A stretch of 64,000 nucleotides of DNA from Saccharomonospora cyanea NA-134 (GCF_000244975.1 NZ_CM001440.1:3394325-3458324); one strand, 5' to 3'. Shown: positions 18,316 through 27,500, counted from the stretch's first letter. Numbers and translations are program-made. The notes: generated from the sequence alone by a model not told the origin.

Positions 18316-19446
18316 TCACTCGATCCCGAGTTCGGAGCAGGCGTCGGCGAGGTCCCGCGTGCAGATCTCGTCGGCCGAGACGTAGCCCTCGTCGACGACC
18401 CGCTTCACCTCGTCCCTGGTGATCAGGTACGGCTCCAGCAGCACCGATGCGATCTCGCGCTTTCCCTTGGGGTCTTCGAGGACGTCGGTGGCGACCGCGT
18501 CGGCGGCGGCCTTGTCGCCGTTGACGAGCGCGGCGGCCAGCTCTGCCGTGGCCTCGGCCTCCTCCTTGACCGGCTTGAACACCGTCATGTACTGGTCACC
18601 GCGCAGGATCGCCCGCAGCCCCTCCGCCGTGGCGTCCTGGCCGGTGACCGGCACCCTCCCGTTCAGGCCGTACTTCTTCAGCACCGTGATGACGGCACTG
18701 GCGAGCCCGTCGTTGGCGGCGACCACGCCGTCGACCTCACCACCGTTGGAGGTCAGGATCTGCTCGAAGACCTGCCCGCCCTCCTGGTTGTTCCAGTCGT
18801 CGATCGGCTGGCTCCGCACGAGTTCCAACTCGCCGGAGTCGTAGAGGGGCTGGAGCACGTTGCGCTGGCCCTCGTGGAACAGCGTGGCGTTGTGGTCGGT
18901 CGGGGCGCCCTCGATCTCGATCACCTGGGCTCCCGACTCGCCGTCCAGCGCCTCGGCGAGGCCCTCGCCCTGCAACTCCCCGACCCGGACGTTGTCGAAG
19001 GAGACGTAGTACTCGGAACTGCCGCCGAGGTTCAGGCGGTCGTAGTCGATGGTGGGGATCCCCGCAGCCTTGGCCTTGGCCGCCACGGCACCGCCGATCT
19101 CGCTGTTGATCGACGCGATGATCAGGACCCGCACCCCCTGAGCGATCATGCCGTCGGCCAGGGTCGAGAACTTCTGCACGTCACCCTGGGCGTTCTGGAC
19201 GTCCGGGTCGAAGCCTTTCGCGCGCAGTGCCTCTTCCAGCATGGGCTTGTCGAAGCCCTCCCACCGGGCCGACGAGGCGGTCTCGGGGAGGATCACGCCC
19301 ACCTTGCCGAGCGGGGCGTCCGCCTGTCCACCGCCGGTCTCCTCCCCGGAGGCGTCACCACCGCCGGAGTTCGCACCACAGGCCGAGAGCGTGAGGGAAA
19401 TGCCCAGCGCGGCAGCGCAGGCGCGGAGTCGGAAGCGTCGTCGCAT
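18316..19446 (-). CDS. Sugar-binding lipoprotein of ABC transporter (XylF-like)
   Basis: 376 residues. A lipoprotein signal ends in LTLSAC, with a Gly/Ser-rich linker after the cysteine. The periplasmic-binding domain carries GVRVLIIASINSEIGGAVA, TIDYDRLNLGG and YYVSFDNVRVGELQG, resembling the D-xylose binding proteins XylF/ChvE; the exact sugar is inferred. ATG 19446 has GGGAAGG upstream. First gene of the binding protein-ATPase-permease-ROK operon. Confidence 0.9.
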   Translation of the reverse strand: MRRRFRLRACAAALGISLTLSACGANSGGGDASGEETGGGQADAPLGKVGVILPETASSARWEGFDKPMLEEALRAKGFDPDVQNAQGDVQKFSTLADGMIAQGVRVLIIASINSEIGGAVAAKAKAAGIPTIDYDRLNLGGSSEYYVSFDNVRVGELQGEGLAEALDGESGAQVIEIEGAPTDHNATLFHEGQRNVLQPLYDSGELELVRSQPIDDWNNQEGGQVFEQILTSNGGEVDGVVAANDGLASAVITVLKKYGLNGRVPVTGQDATAEGLRAILRGDQYMTVFKPVKEEAEATAELAAALVNGDKAAADAVATDVLEDPKGKREIASVLLEPYLITRDEVKRVVDEGYVSADEICTRDLADACSELGIE

Positions 19447-19473
19447 CGTCACACCTTCCCGGTGCCGAGATAA

Positions 19474-19492
19474 ATGTTGTGCGCGACAACAT
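19474..19492. promoter_or_regulatory. Palindromic operator upstream of the sugar transporter operon
   Basis: ATGTTGT-N5-ACAACAT is a perfect 7-5-7 inverted repeat, 28-46 bases before the ATG of the binding-protein gene. On the operon strand TATGTT (19493-19488) inside it is a possible -10, so binding here would block polymerase. The ROK repressor encoded at the end of the operon is the obvious candidate ligand-responsive binder. Confidence 0.7.
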
Positions 19493-19585
19493 ATGCACGA
19501 CGTCACAGGAACGGAATACCTGTATCGATTCAGTGCGCAAGTCCCGAGACGCAACCGTGACCCATGGGACCAGCGCTCCCGGCGC

Positions 19586-21352
19586 CTACCAGGACCGGAG
19601 AGTGGCGATGCGCTCCTCGAGTTGCTCCACGGTGGCCATCGCCGTGGGCGGGCCACCACAGATCCGGCGCAGCTCGTTGTGGATGGCGCCGTGCGGTTTG
19701 CGCGTCCGGTGGTGGTACAGGCCCACGAGCGTGTTGAGTTCCTTGCGCAGCGCCTTGATCCGCTCGTTCACCGAGGCGGGACGCGGTGTGGGGGCGGGCT
19801 GTGGTTGCTCGGCCACCGGCTTGCGACGCTTGGCGTCCGCGAGCTGTTCCTCCTGCCGCTTACGCAGCAGGGCCCGCACCTGGTCGGCATCCAGCAACCC
19901 GGGCAACCCCAGGTACTCCTGTTCCTCCTCGCTGCCGGAGAACACGGCCGTGCCGAACGAGTTGCCGTCGTAGATCACCTGGTCGAGCTCGGCCGACGCT
20001 CCGAGCGCGGTGAACGACTTCTCCTCGTCGCCGCGCTCGTCGTCGGTGCGGTTGGCCGCCACGAGGAGCTCGTCGTCCCAGCCGTCCTTCTCGCGGTGCG
20101 GCTTGCCCAGCACGTGGTCGCGCTCGGCCTCCAGCTCGCTGGCCAGCTCCAGCAGCACCGGCACGCTGGGCAGGAAGACGCTCGCCGTCTCCCCCGGCTG
20201 CCGAGACCGTACGAACCGGCCGATGGCCTGCGCGAAGAACAACGGTGTCGACGCGCTCGTGGCGTACACGCCGACGGCGAGCCTCGGCACGTCGACCCCC
20301 TCCGACACCATGCGCACCGCCACGAGCCAACGGTCGTTCGAGTCGGAGAACTCCCCGATACGCTTGGTGGCCTTGGGATCGTCGGACAGCACCACCACGG
20401 GCGCCTCCCCCGCGATGCCCGTGAGCAGCTTCGCGTAGGCGCGTGCGGACTCCTGGTCGGTGGCGATCACGAGACCACCCGCGTCGGGCATCCCGCCGGC
20501 CCGAAGCTGCGACAACCGCGTGTCGGCGGCCTGCAGCACGGCGGGCATCCACTCACCCGCCGGGTCGAGCGCGGTGCGCCACGCGCGCGCCGTCTGTTCG
20601 GCGGTGAGCGGCTCGCCGAGGCGGGCGGTGAACTCGTCACCCGCACTCGTCCGCCACGACGCCTCACCCGAGTACGCCAGGAACACCACCGGCCGCACGA
20701 CCCCGTCGGCGAGCGCGTCGGCGTAGTTGTACGAGTGGTCGGCCCTGCTCCGCAGCGCGCCGTCGGCGTCCGGCTCGTACGTGACGAACGGGATCGGCGA
20801 GTCGTCGCTGCGGAACGGCGTACCGGTCAACGCCAGCCTGCGCACGGCGGGCGTGAACGCCTCCGAGACCGCGTCCCCCCACGACTTGGCGTCTCCGGCG
20901 TGGTGGATCTCGTCGAGGATCACGAGCGTCTTGCGGTTCTCGGTGCGAACCCTGTGCAGGGTGGGATGGGCCGCCACCTGCGCGTAGGTGAGGGCGACAC
21001 CCTGGTAGTCCGACGACGTCACACCCGTGGTGTTGCGGAAGTTCGAGTCGATGGCGATTCCCGCACGCTCGGCCGACGCCGCCCACTGGTGCTTGAGGTG
21101 CTCGGTGGGCGTGACGATGGTGATCGCCTCGACCGTGCGGTCGGACAGCAGCTCGGCCGCCACTCTCAGACCGAACACGGTCTTGCCCGCGCCGGGCGTC
21201 GCCACGGCCAGGAAGTCCTTGGGCTTGCGGGTGAGGTACTTGGTGAGCGCCCGACGCTGCCACGCACGCAGGGGGCGGGCCGTCGCGTCGTGCGCGGGCT
21301 CGGGGGCGGCATAACCCTGCACGCCGTTCCGGGCCTGTGCGGTCTCCGACAC
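19586..21352 (-). CDS. DEAD/DEAH-box superfamily 2 helicase
   Basis: 588 residues. Helicase domain 1: Walker A TPGAGKT (52-58), Walker B DEIHH (147-151), motif III-like LTGTPFRSD (175-183). Helicase domain 2 follows, with VSEGVDVPRLAVG and the arginine-finger motif FFAQAIGRFVRSR. A charged C-terminal extension after about residue 410 has coiled-coil character (LLRKRQEEQLADAKRRK). This resembles the UvrB/RecG-like restriction-type (ResIII) subfamily; its substrate is unknown. GTG 21352 is chosen because GGAG lies five bases upstream; an ATG at 21382 is also in frame. Confidence 0.85.
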   Translation of the reverse strand: MSETAQARNGVQGYAAPEPAHDATARPLRAWQRRALTKYLTRKPKDFLAVATPGAGKTVFGLRVAAELLSDRTVEAITIVTPTEHLKHQWAASAERAGIAIDSNFRNTTGVTSSDYQGVALTYAQVAAHPTLHRVRTENRKTLVILDEIHHAGDAKSWGDAVSEAFTPAVRRLALTGTPFRSDDSPIPFVTYEPDADGALRSRADHSYNYADALADGVVRPVVFLAYSGEASWRTSAGDEFTARLGEPLTAEQTARAWRTALDPAGEWMPAVLQAADTRLSQLRAGGMPDAGGLVIATDQESARAYAKLLTGIAGEAPVVVLSDDPKATKRIGEFSDSNDRWLVAVRMVSEGVDVPRLAVGVYATSASTPLFFAQAIGRFVRSRQPGETASVFLPSVPVLLELASELEAERDHVLGKPHREKDGWDDELLVAANRTDDERGDEEKSFTALGASAELDQVIYDGNSFGTAVFSGSEEEQEYLGLPGLLDADQVRALLRKRQEEQLADAKRRKPVAEQPQPAPTPRPASVNERIKALRKELNTLVGLYHHRTRKPHGAIHNELRRICGGPPTAMATVEQLEERIATLRSW

Positions 21353-21515
21353 CGACGCTCCAACTCCTCGACACACGGACATGCGAAAACCCTCACGAGG
21401 ACGACCAGCTTGACGGCCGGCGGCCGTGCCGGGGTCGGTGAGGGTGCCTGCGAAAGCCTACCTGGCGCGCCGGCGGGAAACTCGGAAAGGACACGCCGCA
21501 GGGGTAGGCAAGCCG

Positions 21516-22757
21516 ATGGAAGCCGGATGGACCATGCTTGAAACCGCGATGCAGACGCGAGACGGCGGCACCACCGACGGCGAGGGCGAACGCCTGTCCA
21601 CACGGAGGACCAGGCGGAAAGGGCCCTGGCGTCTGCTGGGTCGCACGCTGAGCAAGGCGTGGGACGGCAACATCTTCTCCGAGTCGGCCGAGGCCGCGTT
21701 CTGGCAGACGCTGTCGCTGCCCCCGCTGTTGCTCGGGCTGCTGGGCAGCCTCGGGTTCATCGGCGACTGGTTCGGCGACAACATCGTGCGCCAGGTGCAC
21801 GACAAGATCATCGCGTTCTCGGAGACCATCTTCAGCGGCAGCGTGGTGACGCAGATCATCGAGCCGACGGTCGACGACATACTGACCACGGGCAAGGGCG
21901 AGATCGTCTCCGTCGGCTTCCTCATCTCCCTGTGGGCGGGGTCCTCGGCCATGTCGTCGTTCGTGGACGCCATCACCGTGGCCCACGACCAGTACGGCGT
22001 ACGCAATGAGGTGTGGCAGCGGATCTTCGCGCTGCTGCTGTACCTGGCCAGCCTCATCCTGCTCGTCATCGGGCTGCCGATCATCGCGATCGGCCCCGAC
22101 CTGCTCCCGGAGTTCTTCCCCGACGACTGGCAACCCACCATCGCGTCATGGCTGAGCGTGCTCTACTACCCCACCGTGGCGGTGCTGCTCGTCCTCGCGC
22201 TCGCCACCCTCTACAAGCTCGCGCTGCCACGCAAGCTGCCCTGGCACCGCGGCCTTCCCGGCGCGATGCTCGCGATGGTGATCTTCCTGCTGTCCAGTGT
22301 CGGGCTGCGTGTCTACATCAGTTGGATCACCACCACCGGCTACACCTACGGCGCGCTGGCGACCCCCATCGCGTTCCTGCTGTTCACGTTCTTCATCGGC
22401 CTGGCCATCGTGGCGGGGGCCTACTTCAACAGCGCCATCCAGGAGCTCTGGCCCGCGAAGATGACCCGCAGGCAGCGCCGCAAGTGGCGCAGGCTGGAGA
22501 TGGAACGGCTCAAGGAACGCATGCGTGCCGAGGACGAGGACCGCGGCACCCTGTGGCACCGCACCACCCAGCCGCTGCGCAGGCCACGGCGCGGGGACAC
22601 CGAAGCCGTCGTCGATCCGGCCGAACCCACCGAACCCACCGAACCCACCGTCCCCGTCGACCCGCTCGATCGGACGGGGGAGGAGCAGGGCCCGGCGTCA
22701 CCGGCCGCCGCGGACCCCGGCCCAGCCGAGAGTCCGCGGCAGGACGGGCGGGACTGA
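21516..22757 (+). CDS. YihY/virulence factor BrkB family membrane protein
   Basis: 413 residues. About six transmembrane helices include the family hallmarks AEAAFWQTLSLPPLLLGLLG and, late, TYGALATPIAFLLFTFFIG. The tail is charged and contains three EPT repeats encoded by a 9-bp tandem repeat at 22622-22648. BrkB/YihY proteins are inner-membrane proteins of uncertain function. ATG 21516 is a tentative start; ATG 21534 and 21549 are alternatives, none with a strong ribosome-binding site. A homologue sits close to sigB in mycobacteria. Confidence 0.85.
   Translation: MEAGWTMLETAMQTRDGGTTDGEGERLSTRRTRRKGPWRLLGRTLSKAWDGNIFSESAEAAFWQTLSLPPLLLGLLGSLGFIGDWFGDNIVRQVHDKIIAFSETIFSGSVVTQIIEPTVDDILTTGKGEIVSVGFLISLWAGSSAMSSFVDAITVAHDQYGVRNEVWQRIFALLLYLASLILLVIGLPIIAIGPDLLPEFFPDDWQPTIASWLSVLYYPTVAVLLVLALATLYKLALPRKLPWHRGLPGAMLAMVIFLLSSVGLRVYISWITTTGYTYGALATPIAFLLFTFFIGLAIVAGAYFNSAIQELWPAKMTRRQRRKWRRLEMERLKERMRAEDEDRGTLWHRTTQPLRRPRRGDTEAVVDPAEPTEPTEPTVPVDPLDRTGEEQGPASPAAADPGPAESPRQDGRD
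22622..22648 (+). repeat. 9-bp in-frame tandem repeat, three copies
   Basis: CGAACCCAC repeated three times without change; encodes repeated Glu-Pro-Thr in the hydrophilic tail of the YihY-like protein. The copy number may vary between strains. Confidence 0.8.
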
Positions 22758-22765
22758 CCCGGTCG

Positions 22766-23014
22766 TCACTCCTCGCCGCCGGGAGGCAGGTTCTCGAAGA
22801 TCCGCTTGCACTCCGGGCAGACCGGCGAACCGGGCTTCGGCGACTTCGTCACCGGGAAGACCTCTCCACACAACGCCACCACGTGCGTGCCCATGACCGC
22901 GCTTTCGGCGATCTTGTTCTTACGCACGTAGTGGAACATCTTCGGAGAGTCGTCGTCGGTGGTGTCGGTACTCTCCGGCCGGGTGTCGACTTCAGGCAGC
23001 GTCATCGTACTCAC
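22766..23014 (-). CDS. DUF3039 small protein
   Basis: 82 residues from GTG 23014. The conserved core MFHYVRKNKIAESAVMGTHV is followed by ALCGEVF and PVCPECKRIFENLP, a Cys plus CxxC arrangement that may bind zinc. The family is actinobacterial with unknown function. GTG 23014 and ATG 23005 are both plausible starts. Only eight bases separate its stop from that of the convergent YihY-like gene. Confidence 0.85.
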   Translation of the reverse strand: MSTMTLPEVDTRPESTDTTDDDSPKMFHYVRKNKIAESAVMGTHVVALCGEVFPVTKSPKPGSPVCPECKRIFENLPPGGEE

Positions 23015-23070
23015 GTGTTCCATGATGCCCCACGCGTCGCCGTGGGAAGGATGGACGAGGATGCGTAGTC

Positions 23071-24000
23071 GTGATCCGAAAGTCCCACTCTCCCCTGTCG
23101 ATGTCCCCCGAGGTCGCCGACGCCGTGGCCGACCACGCTCCGGTCGTCGCCCTCGAGAGCACCCTGTTGTCCCACGGCCTGCCGCCCGGTCGCAACCTCG
23201 AGGTGGCGCGCCGCCTCGAACGAACGGTGCGTGACGCCGGCGCGGTGCCCGCCACGATCGCCGTGCTCGACGGTGTTCCCCGGGTGGGCCTGACGAGCGC
23301 CGAGCTGGAGCGGGTCTGCGCACCCGACGCCGGGCTCGACAAACTGTCGTTGCGCGACCTCGGCCCTGCCGTGGCGCTGCGCGGCTCGGGCGCCACCACC
23401 GTGGCCAGCACCGCCGCGCTCGCGCACGCGGCCGGTATCGCGGTGTTCGCCACCGGCGGGCTCGGCGGCGTGCATCACCCGCTTCCCGGCGCGGACGTGA
23501 CCTGGGACGTCTCCGCCGACCTCGGCACGCTCGCGCGCACCGGAGTCGTGGTGGTGTGTTCCGGCATGAAGTCGATCCTCGACATTCCCGCCACCCTGGA
23601 GGTGCTGGAGACGCACTCGGTTCCCGTGCTCGGTTACCGCACCGACGACTTCCCCGCGTTCTACCTGAGCGCCTCGGGGCTCCCCGTGCCGCACCGGGTG
23701 GACGACCCCGCCCGGGCCGCCGCCGTGTTCGCCGCGCACCGGGACTTCTCCGACTCCGGTGTGCTGCTCGCCAATCCCGTGCCCGCCGAGCACGAACTCG
23801 ACCGTGCCACGCACGACCGGCTCCTTGCCGAGGGCCTGGAACTGGTGCGGAAGCGTGGAATCAGCGGTTCGGACGTGACACCGGTGCTGCTGGAGCACTT
23901 CCACACGGCGAGCGGCGGGGCGAGCCTGGACGCCAACGAGGCGCTCGTGCTCTCCAACGCCGACCTCGCCGCTCGCGTCGCCTCGGAGCTGGCGCGATGA
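23071..24000 (+). CDS. psuG: Pseudouridine-5'-phosphate glycosidase
   Basis: 309 residues. It cleaves the C-C glycosidic bond of pseudouridine 5'-phosphate to uracil and ribose-5-phosphate. Family signatures are present: ALESTLLSHGLPPGRN near the N terminus, TGGLGGVHH in the centre, and VVVCSGMKSILDIPATLE, where the Lys is the residue expected to form the Schiff base with ribose. GTG 23071 has GAGGA nine bases upstream. The stop overlaps the kinase gene (ATGA), so the two form a pseudouridine salvage pair. Confidence 0.94.
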   Translation: MIRKSHSPLSMSPEVADAVADHAPVVALESTLLSHGLPPGRNLEVARRLERTVRDAGAVPATIAVLDGVPRVGLTSAELERVCAPDAGLDKLSLRDLGPAVALRGSGATTVASTAALAHAAGIAVFATGGLGGVHHPLPGADVTWDVSADLGTLARTGVVVVCSGMKSILDIPATLEVLETHSVPVLGYRTDDFPAFYLSASGLPVPHRVDDPARAAAVFAAHRDFSDSGVLLANPVPAEHELDRATHDRLLAEGLELVRKRGISGSDVTPVLLEHFHTASGGASLDANEALVLSNADLAARVASELAR

Positions 24001-24863
24001 GGGTGGTGGTGGTCGGGGACGTCGGCCTCGACATCGTGGCGCGGCACGACACACCCATCGTCTACGGCGGGGACGCACGTGCCGCGGTGAGCGTCACCGG
24101 CGGTGGTGCGGGTGCCAACACGGCGTTGTGGTTGCGCGACCGGGGCGCTGACACCACCCTCGTGGCCCGCGTCGGCGACGACGCGGGCGGGCGGCTGTTG
24201 CGTGGCGAGTTGGAAACCGCAGGTGTGCGGTGCGCGTTCGCCGTCGACGACGACACGGCCACGTGCTGCGTCGTCGTGCTCGTCGACGCGGCGGGGCAGC
24301 GCACGATGCTGCCGGACCGCGGCGCGAACAAGAGGTTCCGCCCCTCCGACGTCACCGCCGACGCCCTTGCCGGTGCCGACCACCTGCACCTGTCCGGTTA
24401 CGTGCTGCTGGACCCCTCGTCACGGCCCGGTGGGTTGGAGGCGCTGGCACTGGCCAGACGATCGGGGCTCACGACGTCCGTTGACCCGCAGGCGGCGGCG
24501 CTGCTCACCGACCCGCAGGCGTTCCTCGACGACGTGCGGGGCGTCGACCTGCTGCTGCCGAACGCGGACGAGTTGCGCGCTCTCACCGGGTCGCAGGACG
24601 CTGAGGCGGCGCGGCACCTGCTCGGCACCGTGGGCGCGGTCGCGGTCACGTTCGGCCTGGACGGCGCGGCATGGGTGGACGGTGACGGCATCGTGAAGGC
24701 GCCCGCGGAGAAGGTGCCGTGTGTGGACAGCACCGGAGCGGGCGACGCGTTCGACGCAGGCGTCATCACCGCGTGGCTGCGGGGCGAGGCGCCGGACGCG
24801 ATCCTCGCGGAGGGTGCGTCGCTCGGCGCCAGAGCCGTCAGCCGGGTGGGAGCGCAGCCCTAG
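23997..24863 (+). CDS. PfkB-family kinase, probable pseudouridine kinase
   Basis: 288 residues, ribokinase fold. N-terminal GDVGLDIVAR, substrate-binding TGGGAGANTALWL, and the C-terminal catalytic DSTGAGDAFDAG with the base Asp. The ATGA overlap with psuG strongly suggests it phosphorylates pseudouridine to the psuG substrate (PsuK role). PfkB kinases for other sugars cannot be excluded from sequence alone. The stop TAG shares the palindrome CTAG with the stop of the convergent DUF3099 gene. Confidence 0.88.
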   Translation: MRVVVVGDVGLDIVARHDTPIVYGGDARAAVSVTGGGAGANTALWLRDRGADTTLVARVGDDAGGRLLRGELETAGVRCAFAVDDDTATCCVVVLVDAAGQRTMLPDRGANKRFRPSDVTADALAGADHLHLSGYVLLDPSSRPGGLEALALARRSGLTTSVDPQAAALLTDPQAFLDDVRGVDLLLPNADELRALTGSQDAEAARHLLGTVGAVAVTFGLDGAAWVDGDGIVKAPAEKVPCVDSTGAGDAFDAGVITAWLRGEAPDAILAEGASLGARAVSRVGAQP

Positions 24864-25195
24864 GAACTGGGCGGCTCCTCGGACGAGTCGATGACACGGT
24901 GCGGGCGGTCCTCGATCGCCCGCGCCCGGCGCTGGAACCTGCTGACCTGCTCGGACTTCCGGGGTGGACGGTCGTTGGCGATCAACACCGCCACCCACGG
25001 CAGCGGTACCGACAGCAGGACGAGCGCCAGTGCCAGCCACCAGGTGTGGTAAAAGACTCCCGCGAGGACCAGGCACGGCACGCGCAGGCTCATCATGATG
25101 ACGTACTTGCGCTTGCGCAGGGCCATCTCGTCGTCGTAGGAGGGCGCTGCCTCGGTGATCAGCACCGGAGCGGCGTGCTTGTCGTGCTCCTTCAC
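24860..25195 (-). CDS. DUF3099 membrane protein
   Basis: 111 residues from GTG 25195, chosen because GGAGG lies seven bases upstream; ATG 25216 is in frame but has poorer spacing. The conserved LITEAAPSYDDEMALRKRKYV segment precedes two adjacent transmembrane helices and a charged tail. This is DUF3099, a small actinobacterial membrane family of unknown function. The last base triplet overlaps the kinase stop on the other strand. Confidence 0.85.
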   Translation of the reverse strand: MKEHDKHAAPVLITEAAPSYDDEMALRKRKYVIMMSLRVPCLVLAGVFYHTWWLALALVLLSVPLPWVAVLIANDRPPRKSEQVSRFQRRARAIEDRPHRVIDSSEEPPSS

Positions 25196-25305
25196 CGCCT
25201 CACCTCCGTTGTCCATGCTCCCACCAGCCTTCCGCAGGCGACACCCCGGTCGGTCGCGTGTTCCCGATCCACCCCGCGGCAGGTCGCGTGCGACGATGAC
25301 ACACC

Positions 25306-26808
25306 GTGAACGATGCTCTTCCCGAGTTCTCCACCGAGACCTGCGCCCGGCTGCGGGACGCGTTCCGCAGCGCCCGCTACGACGCCGACGGCGTGGTCGA
25401 CCTCCTGGGCCTGCAGGCCCACGCCGCGCTCGGCCGTGGCGAGCCGGAACCCGCCCGGCGGGCGAGCCGGGACGCGGCCGCCCTCGGCGTGCTGGTGCGG
25501 TTGTTCCTGCTCGGGGACACCGAACCCGCCGACGCGGTCGAATCGGCGCTGTCGCCCCTGTCGCTGGACGACGCGCTCGCCACGGGCATCGTGCGCCGAG
25601 GTGGTGACGGGTCGGACGGCCTGCGCGCCGGGTTCGACATCCGCCCTCACGGTGACGAGCACGGCAGTTGGTGGATCGTGTCGGACCTCGACCCCGAACA
25701 GTCGGGGACGCCAGCCTCTCCCGACCACGTGCTCGGTGTCGGGCACGCGTCACTGAGTCTCGTGCGGGCCACCAGCAGGCGTCCCGCGGAGAGCGTGCTC
25801 GACCTCGGTACCGGCAACGGCGTCCAGGCACTGCACGCGAGCCGGTACGCGCGGCGGGTCACCGCCACCGACACGTCCGCCCGGGCGTTGCGCCTCGCGG
25901 CGGCGACGTTCGCGCTCAACGAGCTCGACGTCGAACTGCTCCGGGGCGAGTGGTTCGCGCCCGTGGCACGGCGCCGTTTCGACCGGATCGTGTGCAACCC
26001 GCCGTTCGTCGTGGGACCGCCGCGGGTGGACTACGTGTATCGCGACTCGGGCCTCGCCGGGGACGACGCGAGCGCGCTGCTCGTGCGGCAGCTCCCCGCG
26101 TTCCTCACCGACGGGGGCTCCGGCCACCTGCTGGCCTCCTGGCTGCACGTGCGTGGCGAGGACTGGGCCGACCGGGTGCACCGGTGGCTGCCCCCGAGGA
26201 CGGACGCGTGGTTCGTGCAACGAGACGTCGCCGACCCCGCTCTCTACGTGGGTACGTGGCTGCGCGACGCGGGCATCGACCCCCGCTCCGCCGAGGGGCG
26301 GGTGAAGGCCGCCGCGTGGCTGGACTGGTTCGCCGAGAACGACGTGGAGGGCATCGGCTTCGGGTTCGTGACCCTTCGCCGTACGGACGTCCCGACCCCG
26401 ACGGTGGTGTGTGAGGACCTGCGCCACGCCTTCGACGACCCGCTCGGCGAGGAGGCCGCAGCCTGGCTCGACCGGGTCGACTGGCTCCGCGCCCACGAGC
26501 CCGACCTCCTGGACGTCGTCTACCGCGTGCCCGGGAACGTCGCGCTGGAACGCATCGAGACGCCCAGCGAGGACGGTTGGTCCACGACCGTGCGCAGATT
26601 GCACCGCACGGACGGTCCCGGCTGGCAGCACGAGCTCGACGAGCTCACCACGGCACTGCTGGCGGGCTGCCGCGGCATGCTGTCGATGTCGGACCTGCTG
26701 GAGCTGCTTGCCGCGGCACACGGTGAGGACCCGGAGCTCCTGCGCACGGCCGCCCGGCCGCTGGTCGCCGAACTGGTGCGCCACGGGATGCTGGAGGAGA
26801 GCCGATGA
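25306..26808 (+). CDS. Class I SAM-dependent methyltransferase with N- and C-terminal accessory domains
   Basis: 500 residues. The centre is a class I methyltransferase: motif I DLGTGNG (166-172) and NPPF (231-234), the signature of N6-adenine or glutamine N5-methyltransferases (HemK/RsmC-like). The N-terminal 140 residues and the C-terminal 150 residues match the DUF7059- and DUF7782-type extensions of actinobacterial proteins. Substrate unknown; the NPPF motif points to methylation of a planar nitrogen. Start GTG 25306. The dtd start overlaps its stop (ATGA), so both are co-translated. Confidence 0.85.
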   Translation: MNDALPEFSTETCARLRDAFRSARYDADGVVDLLGLQAHAALGRGEPEPARRASRDAAALGVLVRLFLLGDTEPADAVESALSPLSLDDALATGIVRRGGDGSDGLRAGFDIRPHGDEHGSWWIVSDLDPEQSGTPASPDHVLGVGHASLSLVRATSRRPAESVLDLGTGNGVQALHASRYARRVTATDTSARALRLAAATFALNELDVELLRGEWFAPVARRRFDRIVCNPPFVVGPPRVDYVYRDSGLAGDDASALLVRQLPAFLTDGGSGHLLASWLHVRGEDWADRVHRWLPPRTDAWFVQRDVADPALYVGTWLRDAGIDPRSAEGRVKAAAWLDWFAENDVEGIGFGFVTLRRTDVPTPTVVCEDLRHAFDDPLGEEAAAWLDRVDWLRAHEPDLLDVVYRVPGNVALERIETPSEDGWSTTVRRLHRTDGPGWQHELDELTTALLAGCRGMLSMSDLLELLAAAHGEDPELLRTAARPLVAELVRHGMLEESR

Positions 26809-27230
26809 GGGCCGTGGTCGCGCGGGTCACCGAGGCGTCGGTGACGGTGGACGGCGACGTCGTCGGCGCCATCGACGAGCCCGGCCTGCTCGTGTTGCTC
26901 GGCGTGCACACGACCGACGACTCCGAGCAGGTGGAGACGATGGCCCGCAAACTGTACGAACTGCGCATCCTTCGTGACGAACAGTCGTGCGCGACCACGG
27001 GAGCGCCACTGCTCGTGGTCAGTCAGTTCACGCTCTACGGGGACACGCGCAGGGGCAGGCGTCCATCCTGGACCGCGGCGGCTCGGCCCGAGCACGCCGA
27101 GCCGCTCGTCGAAGCCGTGGTGCGGCGACTGCGCGACCGAGGCGCGCGTGTGTCCACCGGGCGCTTCGGCGCGATGATGTCGGTGCACAGCGTGAACGAC
27201 GGCCCGTTCACGGTTCTCGTGGAGGTCTGA
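26805..27230 (+). CDS. dtd: D-aminoacyl-tRNA deacylase
   Basis: 141 residues. Removes D-amino acids mischarged on tRNA, and glycine from tRNA-Ala. Both diagnostic motifs are intact: SQFTLYGDT (73-81) and NDGPFT (131-136, carrying the Gly-Pro cis-peptide of the active site). Length is typical (about 145). Acts as a cytosolic dimer. Its start overlaps the methyltransferase stop by four bases. Confidence 0.96.
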   Translation: MRAVVARVTEASVTVDGDVVGAIDEPGLLVLLGVHTTDDSEQVETMARKLYELRILRDEQSCATTGAPLLVVSQFTLYGDTRRGRRPSWTAAARPEHAEPLVEAVVRRLRDRGARVSTGRFGAMMSVHSVNDGPFTVLVEV

Positions 27231-27500
27231 GCGCACCTCCGGTTCCACAAAGGTCTGGACCGGACATCTCGATGACGGAAACCCGAACCCTCGTGCACGC
27301 TCCCGCGCGGCCCGTGGATGCCCCGGGGTGAGCCACTCAACAGGCGGCCACGCTCGGGAACGATTCGGCACCCCGCGACGTTGACTGAGGTGTCCAGCCG
27401 GGGAGCTGGCACGCGGGGCGGGTTCCACAGGCTCGCCACGCGACGCGAGAAGCAGACGTGAGCGAACGCGACACGTCAGCCCGTTGACCGGGGAGGCAAG
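27231..27500 (+). other. 270-base leader/promoter region of sigB
   Basis: No gene seen. The region holds one good ECF-type promoter (27357-27382). The remaining sequence has no recognised hairpin. Confidence 0.5.
27357..27382 (+). promoter_or_regulatory. ECF sigma (SigR/SigH/SigE-type) promoter of sigB
   Basis: GGAAC (27357-27361) and GTT (27380-27382) are 18 bases apart, matching the GGAAY-N18-GTT consensus of SigR in Streptomyces and SigH/SigE in mycobacteria. It lies about 118 bases before the sigB ATG. In mycobacteria sigB is transcribed by SigE and SigH, which agrees. Confidence 0.65.
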
